The notes beneath the pieces were generated by a model. It was not told the origin of the DNA and did not search any database. It worked only from the letters and a program-made list of their open reading frames with translations. Below are positions 1 to 7,790 of a DNA stretch of 9,946 bases, in pieces (within the stretch, counting starts at the first letter, position 1; the number at the start of each line of letters is the position of its first letter). The translations under genes and the position numbers were made by a program. Origin of the DNA: Pseudofrankia asymbiotica (GTDB lineage Bacteria; Actinomycetota; Actinomycetes; Frankiales; Frankiaceae); assembly GCF_001983105.1 (NCBI RefSeq), contig NZ_MOMC01000076.1, positions 41,010-50,955 on the forward strand, in the 5' to 3' direction.

Positions 1-186
1 CCGACCTGGTCCCAGCTGCTCGGGTCCTAGCTGCTCGGGACAAGTCTTCCGTGCCCCCGGGAGACTCAGAGGTGCGTTGTGCCCGGGCACCGTGCCTCGC
101 GCCCGGTGCCACCAGGCCGTCGTCGCGTCACCCGGACAGCGTCGTCCGCACCCTTCAGGCCCTGAAGACGGACAGGACACCTCCGG
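1..186. other. gltB upstream region, possible tail of an upstream gene
   Basis: This stretch precedes gltB. It holds a 15-bp tandem duplication (9-38) and a short inverted repeat, GGCACCG at 86-92 with CGGTGCC at 104-110. No clear -35/-10 pair is visible. One frame (positions 3, 6, 9 and so on) is open from the left edge to a TAA at 195-197, overlapping the gltB start. Another frame is open only to a TAG at 28-30. Either could be the C-terminus of a gene that begins outside the window, but neither tail has recognisable family residues, so no gene is called. Confidence 0.5.
9..38. repeat. 15-bp tandem duplication upstream of gltB
   Basis: Two head-to-tail copies of GTCC[C/T]AGCTGCTCGG lie at 9-23 and 24-38, with one mismatch. 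The 11-mer AGCTGCTCGGG is identical at 14-24 and 29-39. The duplication lies about 150 bp before the gltB start. No function is apparent, and it may be replication slippage in noncoding DNA or in the tail of an upstream gene. Confidence 0.75.
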
Positions 187-3100
187 ATGCCGACTAAGCA
201 AGGTCTGTACGACCCCTCCTTCGAGCACGACGCCTGCGGCGTCGGGTTCGTCGTCGATGTGCACGGCCGGCGTAGCCACGAGCTGGTCGACCAGGGCCTC
301 ACGGTACTGCGCAACCTCGACCATCGGGGAGCCTCGGGTAGCGACCCGGACACAGGCGACGGAGCTGGCATTCTCGTCCAGGTCCCGGACGTGTTCCTGC
401 GGGATGTGGCGGGCTTCCCGCTGCCGGCCGCCGGCCGGTACGCCGTCGGCATCGCGTTCCTGCCGCAGGTGGCGGGTGACCGTGACGAGGCCGTGCGCAC
501 CATCGGCCGGCTGACCCGGCAGGAGGGCCTGCGGCTGCTCGGCTGGCGCGAGGTGCCCGTCGTCAGCCACATCGTGGGCCACGCCGCGCGCGAGGTCGAG
601 CCCCGGATGCGTCAGCTGTTCGTGACGCTGCCGGGCGTCGCGGTCGCGCCGGCCGTCGGGGCGCCGGTCGAGGACGACGCGCCGTTCGACGTCATGGAGC
701 TGGAGCGGCGGGCGTTCTGCCTGCGCAAGCGGATCGAGCGGGCGACCGGCGTCTACCTGCCGTCGCTGTCGGCGCGCACGCTGACCTACAAGGGGATGCT
801 GACCACCCACCAGCTGTCGGCCTACTTCCCCGACCTCGACGACCCGCGGTTCGCCAGCGCCATCGCCCTGGTGCACAGCCGGTTCTCGACGAACACCTTC
901 CCGAGCTGGCCGCTGGCGCATCCCTACCGCCTGATCGCGCACAACGGCGAGATCAACACCGTCCGCGGCAACCGCAACTGGATGCGCGCCCGCGAGGCGC
1001 TGCTGACCAGCGACCTGATCCCCGGTGACCTCTCCCGGCTGTTCCCGATCTGCGCGAACGGCGCCAGCGACTCGGCCAGCTTCGACGAGGTCCTCGAGCT
1101 GCTGCACCTGGGCGGGCGCAGCCTGCCGCACGCCGTCCTCATGATGATCCCGGAGGCGTGGGAGAACCACGCGGAGATGGACGCGAAGCGGCGGGCCTTC
1201 TACAAGTTCCACGCCACGCTCATGGAGCCGTGGGACGGCCCGGCGTCGATCGCCTTCACCGACGGCACGATGATCGGCGCGGTGCTCGACCGCAACGGCC
1301 TGCGCCCGTCGCGCTACTGGGTCACGGACGACGGCCTGGTCGTCATGGCCTCCGAGGTCGGTGTGCTCGACATCCCGCCGCACCGGGTGATCCAGAAGGG
1401 CCGGCTGCAGCCCGGCCGGATGTTCCTGATCGACACCGCCAAGGGCCGGATCGTCAGCGACGACGAGATCAAGTCGGACCTCGCCTCGGCGTCGCCCTAC
1501 GGGGAGTGGCTGCACGCCGGCGTCATCGAGCTCGCCGACCTGCCCGCCCGCGAGCGGGTCGTCTACAGCCACGCCTCGGTCACCCGCCGCCAGCAGGTCT
1601 TCGGCTACACCGAGGAGGAGCTGCGGGTCATCGTCGCGCCGATGGCGCGCGCCGGCGCGGAGCCGATCGGCTCGATGGGCACCGACACCCCGATCGCCGC
1701 GCTCTCCGAGCGGCCGCGGCTGCTGTTCGACTACTTCCAGCAGCTGTTCGCGCAGGTCACCAACCCGCCGCTGGACGCTATCCGCGAGGAGCTGGTCACC
1801 AGCCTCGGCAACTACCTGGGCCCGGAGGGCAACCTGCTGGCGGCGAGCCCCGCCACCTGCCGGGTGGTCCACCTTCCCTTCCCGGTGATCAGCAACATCG
1901 AGCTGTCGAAGATCATCGGCATCAACGACGACGGCGACATGCCCGGCTTCGCCGCGGTCACCGTCCGCGGCCTCTACGAGGTCGACGGCGGGGGCGCCTC
2001 GCTCGCCGCCCGGATCGAGGAGATCTGCGCCGGGGTGAGCGCGGCCATCGCCGACGGCGCCCGCATCATCGTGCTGTCCGACCGCGACTCCGACGAGCGG
2101 CTCGCCCCGATCCCGTCGCTGCTGCTCACCGCGGCCGTGCACCACCACCTGATCCGGGAGAAGACCCGCACCAAGGTCGGCCTGATCGTGGAGAGCGGCG
2201 ACGCCCGCGAGGTGCACCACATCGCGCTGCTCGCCAGCTACGGCGCCGCCGCGGTCAACCCGTACCTGGCGTTCGAGAGCGTCGAGGACCTCATCCGCCA
2301 CGGCGAGATCGAGGGCATCAACCCGGAGCACGCCGAGAAGAACCTCATCAAGGCGCTCGGCAAGGGCGTCCTGAAGGTGATGTCCAAGATGGGCATCTCC
2401 ACCATCGCCAGCTACACCGGTGCCCAGGTCTTCGAGTCGATCGGCCTGCGGTCCGACGTCATCGACCGGTACTTCACCGGCACCCCCTCGCGCCTCGAGG
2501 GCGTCGGCATCGACGTGCTCGCCGCCGAGGTCGCCGCCCGGCACACCCGCGCCTACCCGCGGGTGGCCACCGAGCTCGCGCACCGCAGCCTCGAGATCGG
2601 CGGCGAGTACCAGTGGCGCCGCGAGGGCGAGCTACACCTGTTCAACCCGGAGACGGTGTTCCTGCTGCAGCACGCCACCCGTACCCGCCAGTACGAGGTG
2701 TTCAAGGAGTACACGGCCCAGGTCGACGCGCTCTCCAAGCGCAACGCGACCCTGCGCGGCCTGTTCGAGCTGCGGCCCGGGCTGCGCCGGCCCATCCCGA
2801 TCGAACAGGTCGAGCCGGTCTCCGAGATCGTCAAGCGGTTCGCCACCGGCGCGATGTCCTACGGCTCGATCAGCGCCGAGGCGCACGAGACGCTCGCGAT
2901 CGCGATGAACCGCCTCGGCGGCAAGTCGAACACGGGCGAGGGAGGCGAGGACGCCGAGCGGTTCGTCCCGGACGAGAACGGCGACCTGCGCCGCTCGGCG
3001 GTCAAGCAGGTCGCCAGCGGCCGGTTCGGCGTGACCAGCGAGTACCTCGTCAACGCCGACGACCTGCAGATCAAGATGGCGCAGGGCGCGAAGCCGGGCG

Positions 3101-4746
3101 AGGGCGGCCAGCTGCCCGGCCACAAGGTCTACCCGTGGATCGCGAAGACCCGGCACTCGACGCCGGGGGTCGGCCTGATCTCGCCGCCGCCGCACCACGA
3201 CATCTACTCGATCGAGGACCTCGCCCAGCTCATCCACGACCTGAAGAACTCGAACCCGAAGGCGCGGGTGCACGTCAAGCTCGTCGCCGAGGTCGGTGTC
3301 GGCACCGTCGCCGCCGGCGTGTCCAAGGCGCACGCCGACGTCGTGCTCATCTCCGGCCACGACGGCGGCACCGGTGCCTCGCCGCTGACGTCGCTCAAGC
3401 ACGCCGGCGCCCCGTGGGAACTGGGCCTGGCCGAGACGCAGCAGACGCTGCTGCTCAACGGCCTGCGCGACCGGATCGTGGTGCAGGTCGACGGCCAGCT
3501 CAAGACCGGCCGCGACGTCGTCATCGGCGCGCTGCTGGGCGCCGAGGAGTTCGGGTTCGCGACCGCGCCGCTGGTCGTCGCCGGCTGCGTGATGATGCGG
3601 GTCTGCCACCTCGACACCTGCCCCGTAGGCGTGGCGACCCAGAACCCGGCGCTGCGCGCCCGGTTCACCGGCAAGCCCGAGTTCGTCGAGAACTTCTTCA
3701 CCTTCATCGCGGAGGAGGTGCGCGGATACCTCGCGCACCTGGGCTTCCGGACGCTCGAGGAGGCCGTCGGCCGCGTCGACCTGCTCGACGCGACCGCCGC
3801 CGTCGAGCACTGGAAGGCCGAGGGCCTCGACATCAGCCCGCTGCTGCACACCCCGGAGACGCCCTTCGGCGGGTCGCTGCGCAACTCGGCGAGCCAGGAC
3901 CACGGCCTCGACAAGGCGCTCGACAACTCGCTCATCCAGCTGTGCGAGGGCGCGCTCGAGGACGGCCGGCCGGTGTGGCTGGAGATGCCGATCCGCAACG
4001 TCAACCGGACCGTCGGCACCATGCTCGGCTACGAGGTCACCCGCCGTTACGGCGCGGTGGGCCTGCCGGATGACACGATCTCGCTGCGCTTCACCGGCTC
4101 CGCCGGGCAGAGCTTCGGCGCGTTCGTCCCGCGCGGCATCACCCTCACCCTCGAGGGCGACGCCAACGACTACACCGGCAAGGGCCTGTCCGGCGGGCGG
4201 ATCATCGTCTTCCCGCCCAAGGAGACGCCGCTGCGCGCCGAGGAGAACACCATCGCCGGCAACGTGCTGCTCTACGGCGCGACCGCGGGCGAGGCGTACT
4301 TCCGGGGCGTCGTCGGCGAGCGGTTCTGCGTGCGCAACTCGGGCGCGACGGCGGTCGTCGAGGGCGTGGGCGACCACGGCTGCGAGTACATGACCGGCGG
4401 CACGGTCGCGGTGCTCGGGCCGATCGGGCGCAACTTCGCCGCCGGCATGAGCGGCGGCGTCGCCTACCTGTACGCCCCGGTGGTCGCTCGGGTCAACACC
4501 GAGATGGTCGACGTGGAGCCGCTCGACGCCGAGGACCGTTCGCTGCTGGTCGGCCTGCTCACCCGCCACCGCCGGGAGACCGGCTCGACGGTCGCCGCCC
4601 GGCTGCTGGCCGACTGGGAGGACGAGCAGGAGAAGTTCGTCAAGATCATGCCCCGCGACTACAAGCGGGTCCTGACGGCGATGAGGCAGGCCAAGGAGCA
4701 GGGCATCTCCGCCGAGGACCTGATCATGGCCTCGGCCCGCAGCTGA
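187..4746 (+). CDS. gltB: Glutamate synthase [NADPH] large (alpha) subunit
   Basis: This is the large subunit of glutamate synthase (GOGAT). It hydrolyses glutamine, channels the ammonia to 2-oxoglutarate and yields glutamate in the cytoplasm. The product is 1519 residues, normal for the family. The ATG at 187 has AGGA at 174-177, 9 nt upstream. Residues 1-16 look like the usual short propeptide, leaving Cys17 (HDAC-GVGF) as the N-terminal nucleophile of the class II amidotransferase domain. That domain also shows H230-S-R-F and H252-N-G-E-I-N-T. A central domain follows at roughly 460-760. The FMN/2-oxoglutarate barrel spans about 820-1190, with GAMSYGSIS at 888-896 and [10 protein letters not shown]. 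The 3Fe-4S cysteines are C1134, C1140 and C1145 (C-x5-C-x4-C). The C-terminal GXGXG beta-helix starts near 1304. gltD follows after 34 bp, so the two are very likely cotranscribed. No truncation or missing key residue was seen. Confidence 0.98.
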   Translation: MPTKQGLYDPSFEHDACGVGFVVDVHGRRSHELVDQGLTVLRNLDHRGASGSDPDTGDGAGILVQVPDVFLRDVAGFPLPAAGRYAVGIAFLPQVAGDRDEAVRTIGRLTRQEGLRLLGWREVPVVSHIVGHAAREVEPRMRQLFVTLPGVAVAPAVGAPVEDDAPFDVMELERRAFCLRKRIERATGVYLPSLSARTLTYKGMLTTHQLSAYFPDLDDPRFASAIALVHSRFSTNTFPSWPLAHPYRLIAHNGEINTVRGNRNWMRAREALLTSDLIPGDLSRLFPICANGASDSASFDEVLELLHLGGRSLPHAVLMMIPEAWENHAEMDAKRRAFYKFHATLMEPWDGPASIAFTDGTMIGAVLDRNGLRPSRYWVTDDGLVVMASEVGVLDIPPHRVIQKGRLQPGRMFLIDTAKGRIVSDDEIKSDLASASPYGEWLHAGVIELADLPARERVVYSHASVTRRQQVFGYTEEELRVIVAPMARAGAEPIGSMGTDTPIAALSERPRLLFDYFQQLFAQVTNPPLDAIREELVTSLGNYLGPEGNLLAASPATCRVVHLPFPVISNIELSKIIGINDDGDMPGFAAVTVRGLYEVDGGGASLAARIEEICAGVSAAIADGARIIVLSDRDSDERLAPIPSLLLTAAVHHHLIREKTRTKVGLIVESGDAREVHHIALLASYGAAAVNPYLAFESVEDLIRHGEIEGINPEHAEKNLIKALGKGVLKVMSKMGISTIASYTGAQVFESIGLRSDVIDRYFTGTPSRLEGVGIDVLAAEVAARHTRAYPRVATELAHRSLEIGGEYQWRREGELHLFNPETVFLLQHATRTRQYEVFKEYTAQVDALSKRNATLRGLFELRPGLRRPIPIEQVEPVSEIVKRFATGAMSYGSISAEAHETLAIAMNRLGGKSNTGEGGEDAERFVPDENGDLRRSAVKQVASGRFGVTSEYLVNADDLQIKMAQGAKPGEGGQLPGHKVYPWIAKTRHSTPGVGLISPPPHHDIYSIEDLAQLIHDLKNSNPKARVHVKLVAEVGVGTVAAGVSKAHADVVLISGHDGGTGASPLTSLKHAGAPWELGLAETQQTLLLNGLRDRIVVQVDGQLKTGRDVVIGALLGAEEFGFATAPLVVAGCVMMRVCHLDTCPVGVATQNPALRARFTGKPEFVENFFTFIAEEVRGYLAHLGFRTLEEAVGRVDLLDATAAVEHWKAEGLDISPLLHTPETPFGGSLRNSASQDHGLDKALDNSLIQLCEGALEDGRPVWLEMPIRNVNRTVGTMLGYEVTRRYGAVGLPDDTISLRFTGSAGQSFGAFVPRGITLTLEGDANDYTGKGLSGGRIIVFPPKETPLRAEENTIAGNVLLYGATAGEAYFRGVVGERFCVRNSGATAVVEGVGDHGCEYMTGGTVAVLGPIGRNFAAGMSGGVAYLYAPVVARVNTEMVDVEPLDAEDRSLLVGLLTRHRRETGSTVAARLLADWEDEQEKFVKIMPRDYKRVLTAMRQAKEQGISAEDLIMASARS

Positions 4747-4780
4747 CGCGCCGCATACAGCAGAACCTGACAGGAGCACT

Positions 4781-6226
4781 ATGGCTGACCCCACTGGGTT
4801 TCTCCGGCACCACCGGGAGCTGCCAGCGCGCCGGCCCGTGGACGTGCGGATCCAGGACTGGCGTGAGGTGTACGAGGAGTTCGCCTCGCCCGCGCTGACC
4901 GCGCAGGCGGCGCGGTGCATGGACTGCGGCATCCCGTTCTGCCACAACGGCTGCCCGCTCGGCAACCTCATCCCCGAGTGGAACGACCTCGCCCGGCGGG
5001 GTGAGTGGTCCGAAGCGATCGACCGGCTGCACGCGACGAACAACTTCCCGGAGTTCACCGGGCGGCTGTGCCCGGCACCGTGCGAGGCGGCCTGCGTCCT
5101 CGGGATCTCCGACGACCCGGTGACGATCAAGCAGATCGAGGTCTCGATCATCGACCGGGCGTTCGCCGACGGCCGAGGTGTCGACCCCGTGCCGCCGTCG
5201 ACACGCACCGGGAAGAAGGTCGCCGTCGTCGGCTCCGGGCCCGCCGGGCTCGCCACCGCCCAGCAGCTCACCCGGGCCGGCCATGACGTCACGGTCTACG
5301 AGCGCGCCGACCGGATCGGCGGCCTGCTGCGGTACGGCATCCCCGAGTTCAAGATGGAGAAGGCGGTTCTCAACCGCCGTCTCGAGCAGATGGCGGCCGA
5401 GGGGACGAAGTTCGTCACCTCCTGCGACGTCGGGGTCGACATCGGCGTGGACGAGCTGCGCGCGTCGCACGACGCGGTGGTGCTGGCCGGTGGGTCGACC
5501 ATCGGGCGCGACCTGACGGTGCCGGGCCGGGAGCTGTCCGGCGTCTACCAGGCGATGGAGTACCTGCCACTGGCCAACAAGGTGCGGGAGGGCGACCTCG
5601 CCGAGCCGCCGATCACCGCGGCCGGCAAGCGGGTCGTCGTGATCGGCGGCGGCGACACCGGCGCCGACTGCCTCGGCACCGCCCACCGCCAGGGCGCGGT
5701 CTCCGTGCACCAGCTGGAGATCATGCCGCGCCCGCCGGCGTCTCGACCACCGGCGAACCCGTGGCCGAGCTTCCCGGTGATCTACCGGGTGTCGTCGGCG
5801 CACGAGGAGGGCGGCGAGCGGGTCTACGCCGTCTCGACCGAGTGCTTCCTGGGCGACGACGAGGGCCGGCTGCGCGCGCTGCGGATGCACGAGGTCCAGA
5901 TGGTCGACGGGAAGTTCCAGAAGGTCGAGGGCACCGACATCGAGCTGCCCTGCGAGCTGGTGCTGATGGCGATGGGCTTCGTCGGCCCGCAGCGCGAAGG
6001 CCTGCTGGGCGATCTGGGCGTCGAGCTGGACGCACGCGGCAACGTCGCCCGTGACGCCGGCTGGCAGAGCTCGGTGCCCGGCGTGTTCGTCGCCGGGGAC
6101 ATGGGCCGTGGCCAGTCGCTCATCGTCTGGGCGATCGCCGAGGGTCGCTCGGCCGCGGCCGCCGTCGACCGCTACCTGGTCGGCACCACCGACCTGCCGG
6201 ACCCGATCACCCCGACCCGCCGTTAG
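4781..6226 (+). CDS. gltD: Glutamate synthase [NADPH] small (beta) subunit
   Basis: This is the FAD- and Fe-S-containing small subunit of glutamate synthase. It oxidises NADPH and passes electrons to the large subunit. The product is 481 residues, typical for GltD. The ATG at 4781 has AGGAG at 4772-4776, a rather short 4-nt spacing. The N-terminal Fe-S region shows C46-x2-C49-x4-C54-x3-C58 and C97-x3-C101-x3-C105. The FAD dinucleotide-binding motif is VAVVGSGPAG (147-156), and the NADPH-binding motif is VVVIGGGDTG (285-294). The C-terminal FAD-closing motif VFVAGDMGRGQS starts at 435. The segment with SSAHEEGGERVYAVST is characteristic of bacterial GltD. It follows gltB by 34 bp in the same orientation, and a strong hairpin 71 nt after its stop probably ends the operon. 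Related oxidoreductase subunits share this fold, but the pairing with gltB settles the assignment. Confidence 0.97.
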   Translation: MADPTGFLRHHRELPARRPVDVRIQDWREVYEEFASPALTAQAARCMDCGIPFCHNGCPLGNLIPEWNDLARRGEWSEAIDRLHATNNFPEFTGRLCPAPCEAACVLGISDDPVTIKQIEVSIIDRAFADGRGVDPVPPSTRTGKKVAVVGSGPAGLATAQQLTRAGHDVTVYERADRIGGLLRYGIPEFKMEKAVLNRRLEQMAAEGTKFVTSCDVGVDIGVDELRASHDAVVLAGGSTIGRDLTVPGRELSGVYQAMEYLPLANKVREGDLAEPPITAAGKRVVVIGGGDTGADCLGTAHRQGAVSVHQLEIMPRPPASRPPANPWPSFPVIYRVSSAHEEGGERVYAVSTECFLGDDEGRLRALRMHEVQMVDGKFQKVEGTDIELPCELVLMAMGFVGPQREGLLGDLGVELDARGNVARDAGWQSSVPGVFVAGDMGRGQSLIVWAIAEGRSAAAAVDRYLVGTTDLPDPITPTRR

Positions 6227-6296
6227 CCGGTCGCCAGGCTGGCGTCCCTCTGTTCCAGAGCTGTTCCAGATCTTCTACATTCCTGTGGAAATTCCC

Positions 6297-6336
6297 GTAG
6301 CTGGTTGCCGTGTCGAGTGACACGGCAACCAGCTAC
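6297..6336 (+). terminator. Perfect 18-bp hairpin ending the gltBD operon
   Basis: The left arm GTAGCTGGTTGCCGTGTC (6297-6314) pairs perfectly with 6319-6336 around a 4-nt GAGT loop. It starts 71 nt after the gltD stop. No T-tract follows; the downstream sequence is GC-rich. U-tract-less hairpins are common at actinobacterial gene ends, so a transcription terminator or mRNA 3'-end stabiliser for gltBD is the likely role. The perfect symmetry also means it could act on either strand, or be an operator. Confidence 0.8.
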
Positions 6337-6368
6337 CGGCGGCGGCATTACTATCGGCGGCGGCATTA
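6337..6368. repeat. 18-bp-period direct repeat after the gltBD hairpin
   Basis: CGGCGGCGGCATTA occurs at 6337-6350 and 6355-6368, exactly 18 bp apart. It begins immediately after the right arm of the terminator hairpin. The AT-containing ends (ATTACTAT, ATTAGTAGAAT) sit where a promoter for downstream sequence might be: TAGAAT at 6370-6375 resembles a -10 box, with a weak TTACTA at 6348-6353 16 bp upstream of it. Confidence 0.6.
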
Positions 6369-6579
6369 GTAGAATGTGATTTGCTTTCCTGAGAATGGGA
6401 TTTTCCTCGCGGTTCCCGGTGGGCCGCGGCCGGCGGCTCGCGATGGGTTCTCCGTTGTCGTGGGCGGCATGGAAGCGGATCGAGCCCGACGGCCCAGGGA
6501 GCCGGAAGACGCGCGGCGGCCCATGGAGTACGACCGGGTGGACGTATCGCGACGCTGACGGATACGCTGCCCGGGCCCC

Positions 6580-6623
6580 CGGCGGGACTGATGGCCTCCG
6601 GGGACCGCCAGTGATTCCCGCCG
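6580..6623 (+). other. Composite stem-loop upstream of the kinase-like gene
   Basis: The outer stem CGGCGGGA (6580-6587) pairs with TCCCGCCG (6616-6623). An inner stem TGGC (6592-6595) pairs with GCCA (6607-6610), with a 4/5-nt internal loop between them and an 11-nt apical loop. It lies about 80 nt before the kinase-like start. It could be a structured leader element, a weak terminator or chance pairing in GC-rich DNA. No known riboswitch class is recognised. Confidence 0.35.
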
Positions 6624-6689
6624 CGGTCCCGATACGCCGGGTCAGATTTCTTACAGAACATTCATGTTTATGGGGGTTTGGTGCGGGGT

Positions 6690-6693
6690 AGGG
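6690..6693 (+). promoter_or_regulatory. Ribosome binding site choosing the GTG start at 6702
   Basis: AGGG at 6690-6693, in a purine-rich GGGGTAGGG context, sits 8 nt before GTG 6702. It supports that start over the in-frame TTG 6678 and GTG 6681, which would add eight or seven residues before the conserved RVVLLGPPG strand. Confidence 0.6.
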
Positions 6694-6701
6694 TCCACTC
6701 G

Positions 6702-7448
6702 GTGAGAGTCGTGCTGCTCGGACCGCCGGGCTCAGGCAAGGGGACGCAGGCCGCCCGGATCGGCTCCCGTTACCGCGTCCCAGCGATCTCCACCGGTCGG
6801 CTGCTCGACGCCGAGATCGCCGCTGGTTCCCCGCTCGGCCGCCGCGCCGAGGCCTTCGTGCGCGCGGGCGAGCTCGTCCCCGACGAACTGGTACTCGACC
6901 TGGTCGCCGACCGCCTCTACGGCTCGACCGCCGCCGCGGTGGTCGACCATGTGCCCGCGACGGCGCGCGCCTCGATGGACGCGGCTCTCGGCGCGTCGTC
7001 CGGCGCGGGCGCGGGCGCGGGTTCTGGTGCTGGCGCTGGTACGTCCGTGGTCTCCGGCGACACCCTGACCGCCGCGCCGCCGGCCACCCCGGCCGCGGAC
7101 GTCTGCCAGGGCTTCCTGCTGGACGGGTTCCCGCGCACGCTCGCGCAGGCGGAGGCGTTCGACGCGAGGTTCGCCGCGGCGGGCTGCGCGCTCGACGTCG
7201 TGCTCGACCTCGACGTCGACGAGTCCACCGTGCTGGAGCGGATCAGGCGCCGCGCCAGTTCCGAGGACCGACTGGACGACGACGAGGAGACCGCCCGGCG
7301 GCGCCTCAAGGTCTTCGCCGAGCGCACGGCTCCGCTGCGCGCCTACTACGCGGCCAGTGGCATCCTGCGCACCGTCGACGGCTCCGGCACTCCCGACGAG
7401 GTCGCCGCCCGCCTCGAGGCCGTCCTCGCCGACGTCACCCGCGGGTAA
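6702..7448 (+). CDS. Divergent adenylate-kinase-family nucleoside monophosphate kinase with a central insertion
   Basis: This belongs to the adenylate kinase family, which normally makes two ADP from ATP and AMP in the cytoplasm. The start is the GTG at 6702, giving 248 residues beginning MRVVLLGPPGSGKGTQ, which places the P-loop at 7-15 as in E. coli Adk. Conserved features include T31, the E57-L-V-P-D segment, the GFPRT motif (R145), Q149, and phosphate-binding arginines R180, R184, R190 and R201 with the DDDEET segment. The LID is the short form. Two oddities stand out. Residues 33 and 36, Asp and Arg in E. coli Adk, are here Arg and Asp. About 57 extra residues, low-complexity Ala/Gly/Ser/Thr/Pro, lie between R71-L72 and G137-F138-L-L-D. 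The usual essential adk sits in the ribosomal-protein cluster in actinobacteria, so this is probably a second copy with altered specificity or activity. No symbol is given for that reason. A hairpin terminator follows 20 nt after the stop. Confidence 0.85.
   Translation: MRVVLLGPPGSGKGTQAARIGSRYRVPAISTGRLLDAEIAAGSPLGRRAEAFVRAGELVPDELVLDLVADRLYGSTAAAVVDHVPATARASMDAALGASSGAGAGAGSGAGAGTSVVSGDTLTAAPPATPAADVCQGFLLDGFPRTLAQAEAFDARFAAAGCALDVVLDLDVDESTVLERIRRRASSEDRLDDDEETARRRLKVFAERTAPLRAYYAASGILRTVDGSGTPDEVAARLEAVLADVTRG
6990..7043 (+). repeat. Low-complexity Gly-Ala coding tract inside the kinase-like gene
   Basis: Codons 97-114 encode almost only Gly, Ala and Ser (GAGAGAGSGAGAG core). The tract is formed by repeated GGCGCG-type hexamers that grade into GGTGCTGGCGCTGGT. 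It lies inside the insertion described for the kinase. Repeats like this expand and contract by slippage, and the resulting peptide is expected to be a flexible linker. Confidence 0.8.
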
Positions 7449-7468
7449 CCAGACCTCGACTATTTGTC

Positions 7469-7503
7469 ACGCGCCCCCGGTTGTTCCCTGACCGGGGGCG
7501 CGT
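7469..7503 (+). terminator. Perfect 13-bp hairpin after the kinase-like gene
   Basis: ACGCGCCCCCGGT (7469-7481) pairs perfectly with ACCGGGGGCGCGT (7491-7503) around a 9-nt loop. It begins 20 nt after the TAA stop. The stem is very GC-rich and lacks a following T-tract, a common actinobacterial form. It separates the kinase-like gene from the P450 transcriptionally. Confidence 0.85.
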
Positions 7504-7542
7504 CGTCGTATCCGGGTCGCCAGGCGTCCGGGTCCGCGGAGG

Positions 7543-7571
7543 TTGTATCCGCCTCGCGAATTGGATACTTT
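7543..7571 (+). promoter_or_regulatory. Candidate promoter for the P450 gene
   Basis: TTGTAT (7543-7548) and TACTTT (7566-7571) are separated by 17 bp. They fit loose actinobacterial TTGnnn and TAnnnT patterns, in the only clearly AT-enriched stretch between the upstream terminator and the P450. GTATCC and GGATAC form a 6-bp inverted repeat within it that could be an operator. This is a match by eye only; the implied leader would be about 210 nt. Confidence 0.3.
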
Positions 7572-7728
7572 ATGCCTGTTATGCGCTGACGCCCGACTGG
7601 TGTCCGGCTGACGTCCGGTGTCCGCCGGTCGCCGCCCGCGCGGCGACGGGCGGTACGCGTTCCTCACTCTCTCCCGGGCGGGTCGGTATCCGCCTCACCT
7701 GCCTCGCGCGTCCCGGCGTCTGCTCGCG

Positions 7729-7782
7729 TCCCTGCGTTCTGCTCAGTCCCTGCGTTCTGCTCAGTCCCTGCGTTCTGCTCAG
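7729..7782 (+). repeat. Three perfect 18-bp tandem repeats abutting the P450 ribosome binding site
   Basis: TCCCTGCGTTCTGCTCAG occurs three times without mismatch at 7729-7746, 7747-7764 and 7765-7782. A degenerate copy precedes it at about 7711-7728. The last two bases of the third copy are the first two of the AGGAG ribosome binding site. The array is noncoding given the chosen P450 start, although the 18-bp unit preserves any frame. Perfect identity suggests recent expansion. Confidence 0.95.
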
Positions 7783-7785
7783 GAG
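7781..7785 (+). promoter_or_regulatory. Ribosome binding site for the P450
   Basis: AGGAG at 7781-7785 lies 5 nt before ATG 7791. This favours ATG 7791 over the in-frame GTG at 7785, which overlaps the ribosome binding site itself and would add only two residues. Confidence 0.8.
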
Positions 7786-7790
7786 TGCGG

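Larger units (their letters stand above)
6227..6701. other. Intergenic region between gltD and the kinase-like gene
   Basis: This 475-bp gap holds, in order: a 13-nt palindrome CGCCAGGCTGGCG (6232-6244); a 9-bp direct repeat TGTTCCAGA (6251-6259 and 6262-6270); the gltBD terminator hairpin; an 18-bp-period direct repeat at 6337-6368 next to a TAGAAT box (6370-6375); a composite hairpin (6580-6623); and an AT-rich patch at about 6641-6680 just before the kinase-like gene. A frame from the ATG at 6395 to the TAG at 6689-6691 (98 codons) has fairly GC-rich third positions. It has no good ribosome binding site and no recognisable domain, so it is not called as a gene. Confidence 0.7.
7449..7790. 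other. Intergenic region between the kinase-like gene and the P450
   Basis: The gap holds the kinase gene terminator hairpin (7469-7503), an AT-containing promoter-like segment around 7543-7590, and the 11-mer GTATCCGCCTC at 7545-7555 and again at 7686-7696. GTATCC at 7545-7550 is also mirrored by GGATAC at 7563-7568. An 18-bp repeat array then runs up to the P450 ribosome binding site. No RNA gene or convincing small gene is seen. Confidence 0.7.

Noticed and set aside
86..110. The inverted repeat before gltB as an attenuator or riboswitch
   Set aside because: It is a single 7-bp stem with an 11-nt loop in GC-rich DNA. There is no second competing structure and no known riboswitch motif.
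1158..4073. A 971-codon open frame on the plus strand inside gltB in another frame
   Set aside because: Its translation is Arg/Pro/Ala/Gly-biased with no recognisable motif, and it lies wholly within the well-supported gltB.
2632..5292. An 886-codon open frame on the minus strand, antisense to gltB and gltD
   Set aside because: It is a mirror of codon structure in GC-rich genes. It crosses both gltB and gltD, has low-complexity Arg/Ala/Asp/Gly-rich content and shows no domain. The sense genes carry full catalytic motifs.
6275..6661. A 128-codon minus-strand frame between gltD and the kinase-like gene
   Set aside because: It runs through the terminator hairpin and repeats, has no good ribosome binding site and shows no recognisable content.
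7729..7782. The 18-bp repeats as part of the P450 coding sequence
   Set aside because: The AGGAG and ATG at 7791 mark the start, and the P450 N-terminus (FNPYDLATYRDPYPVYRAL) begins normally there.
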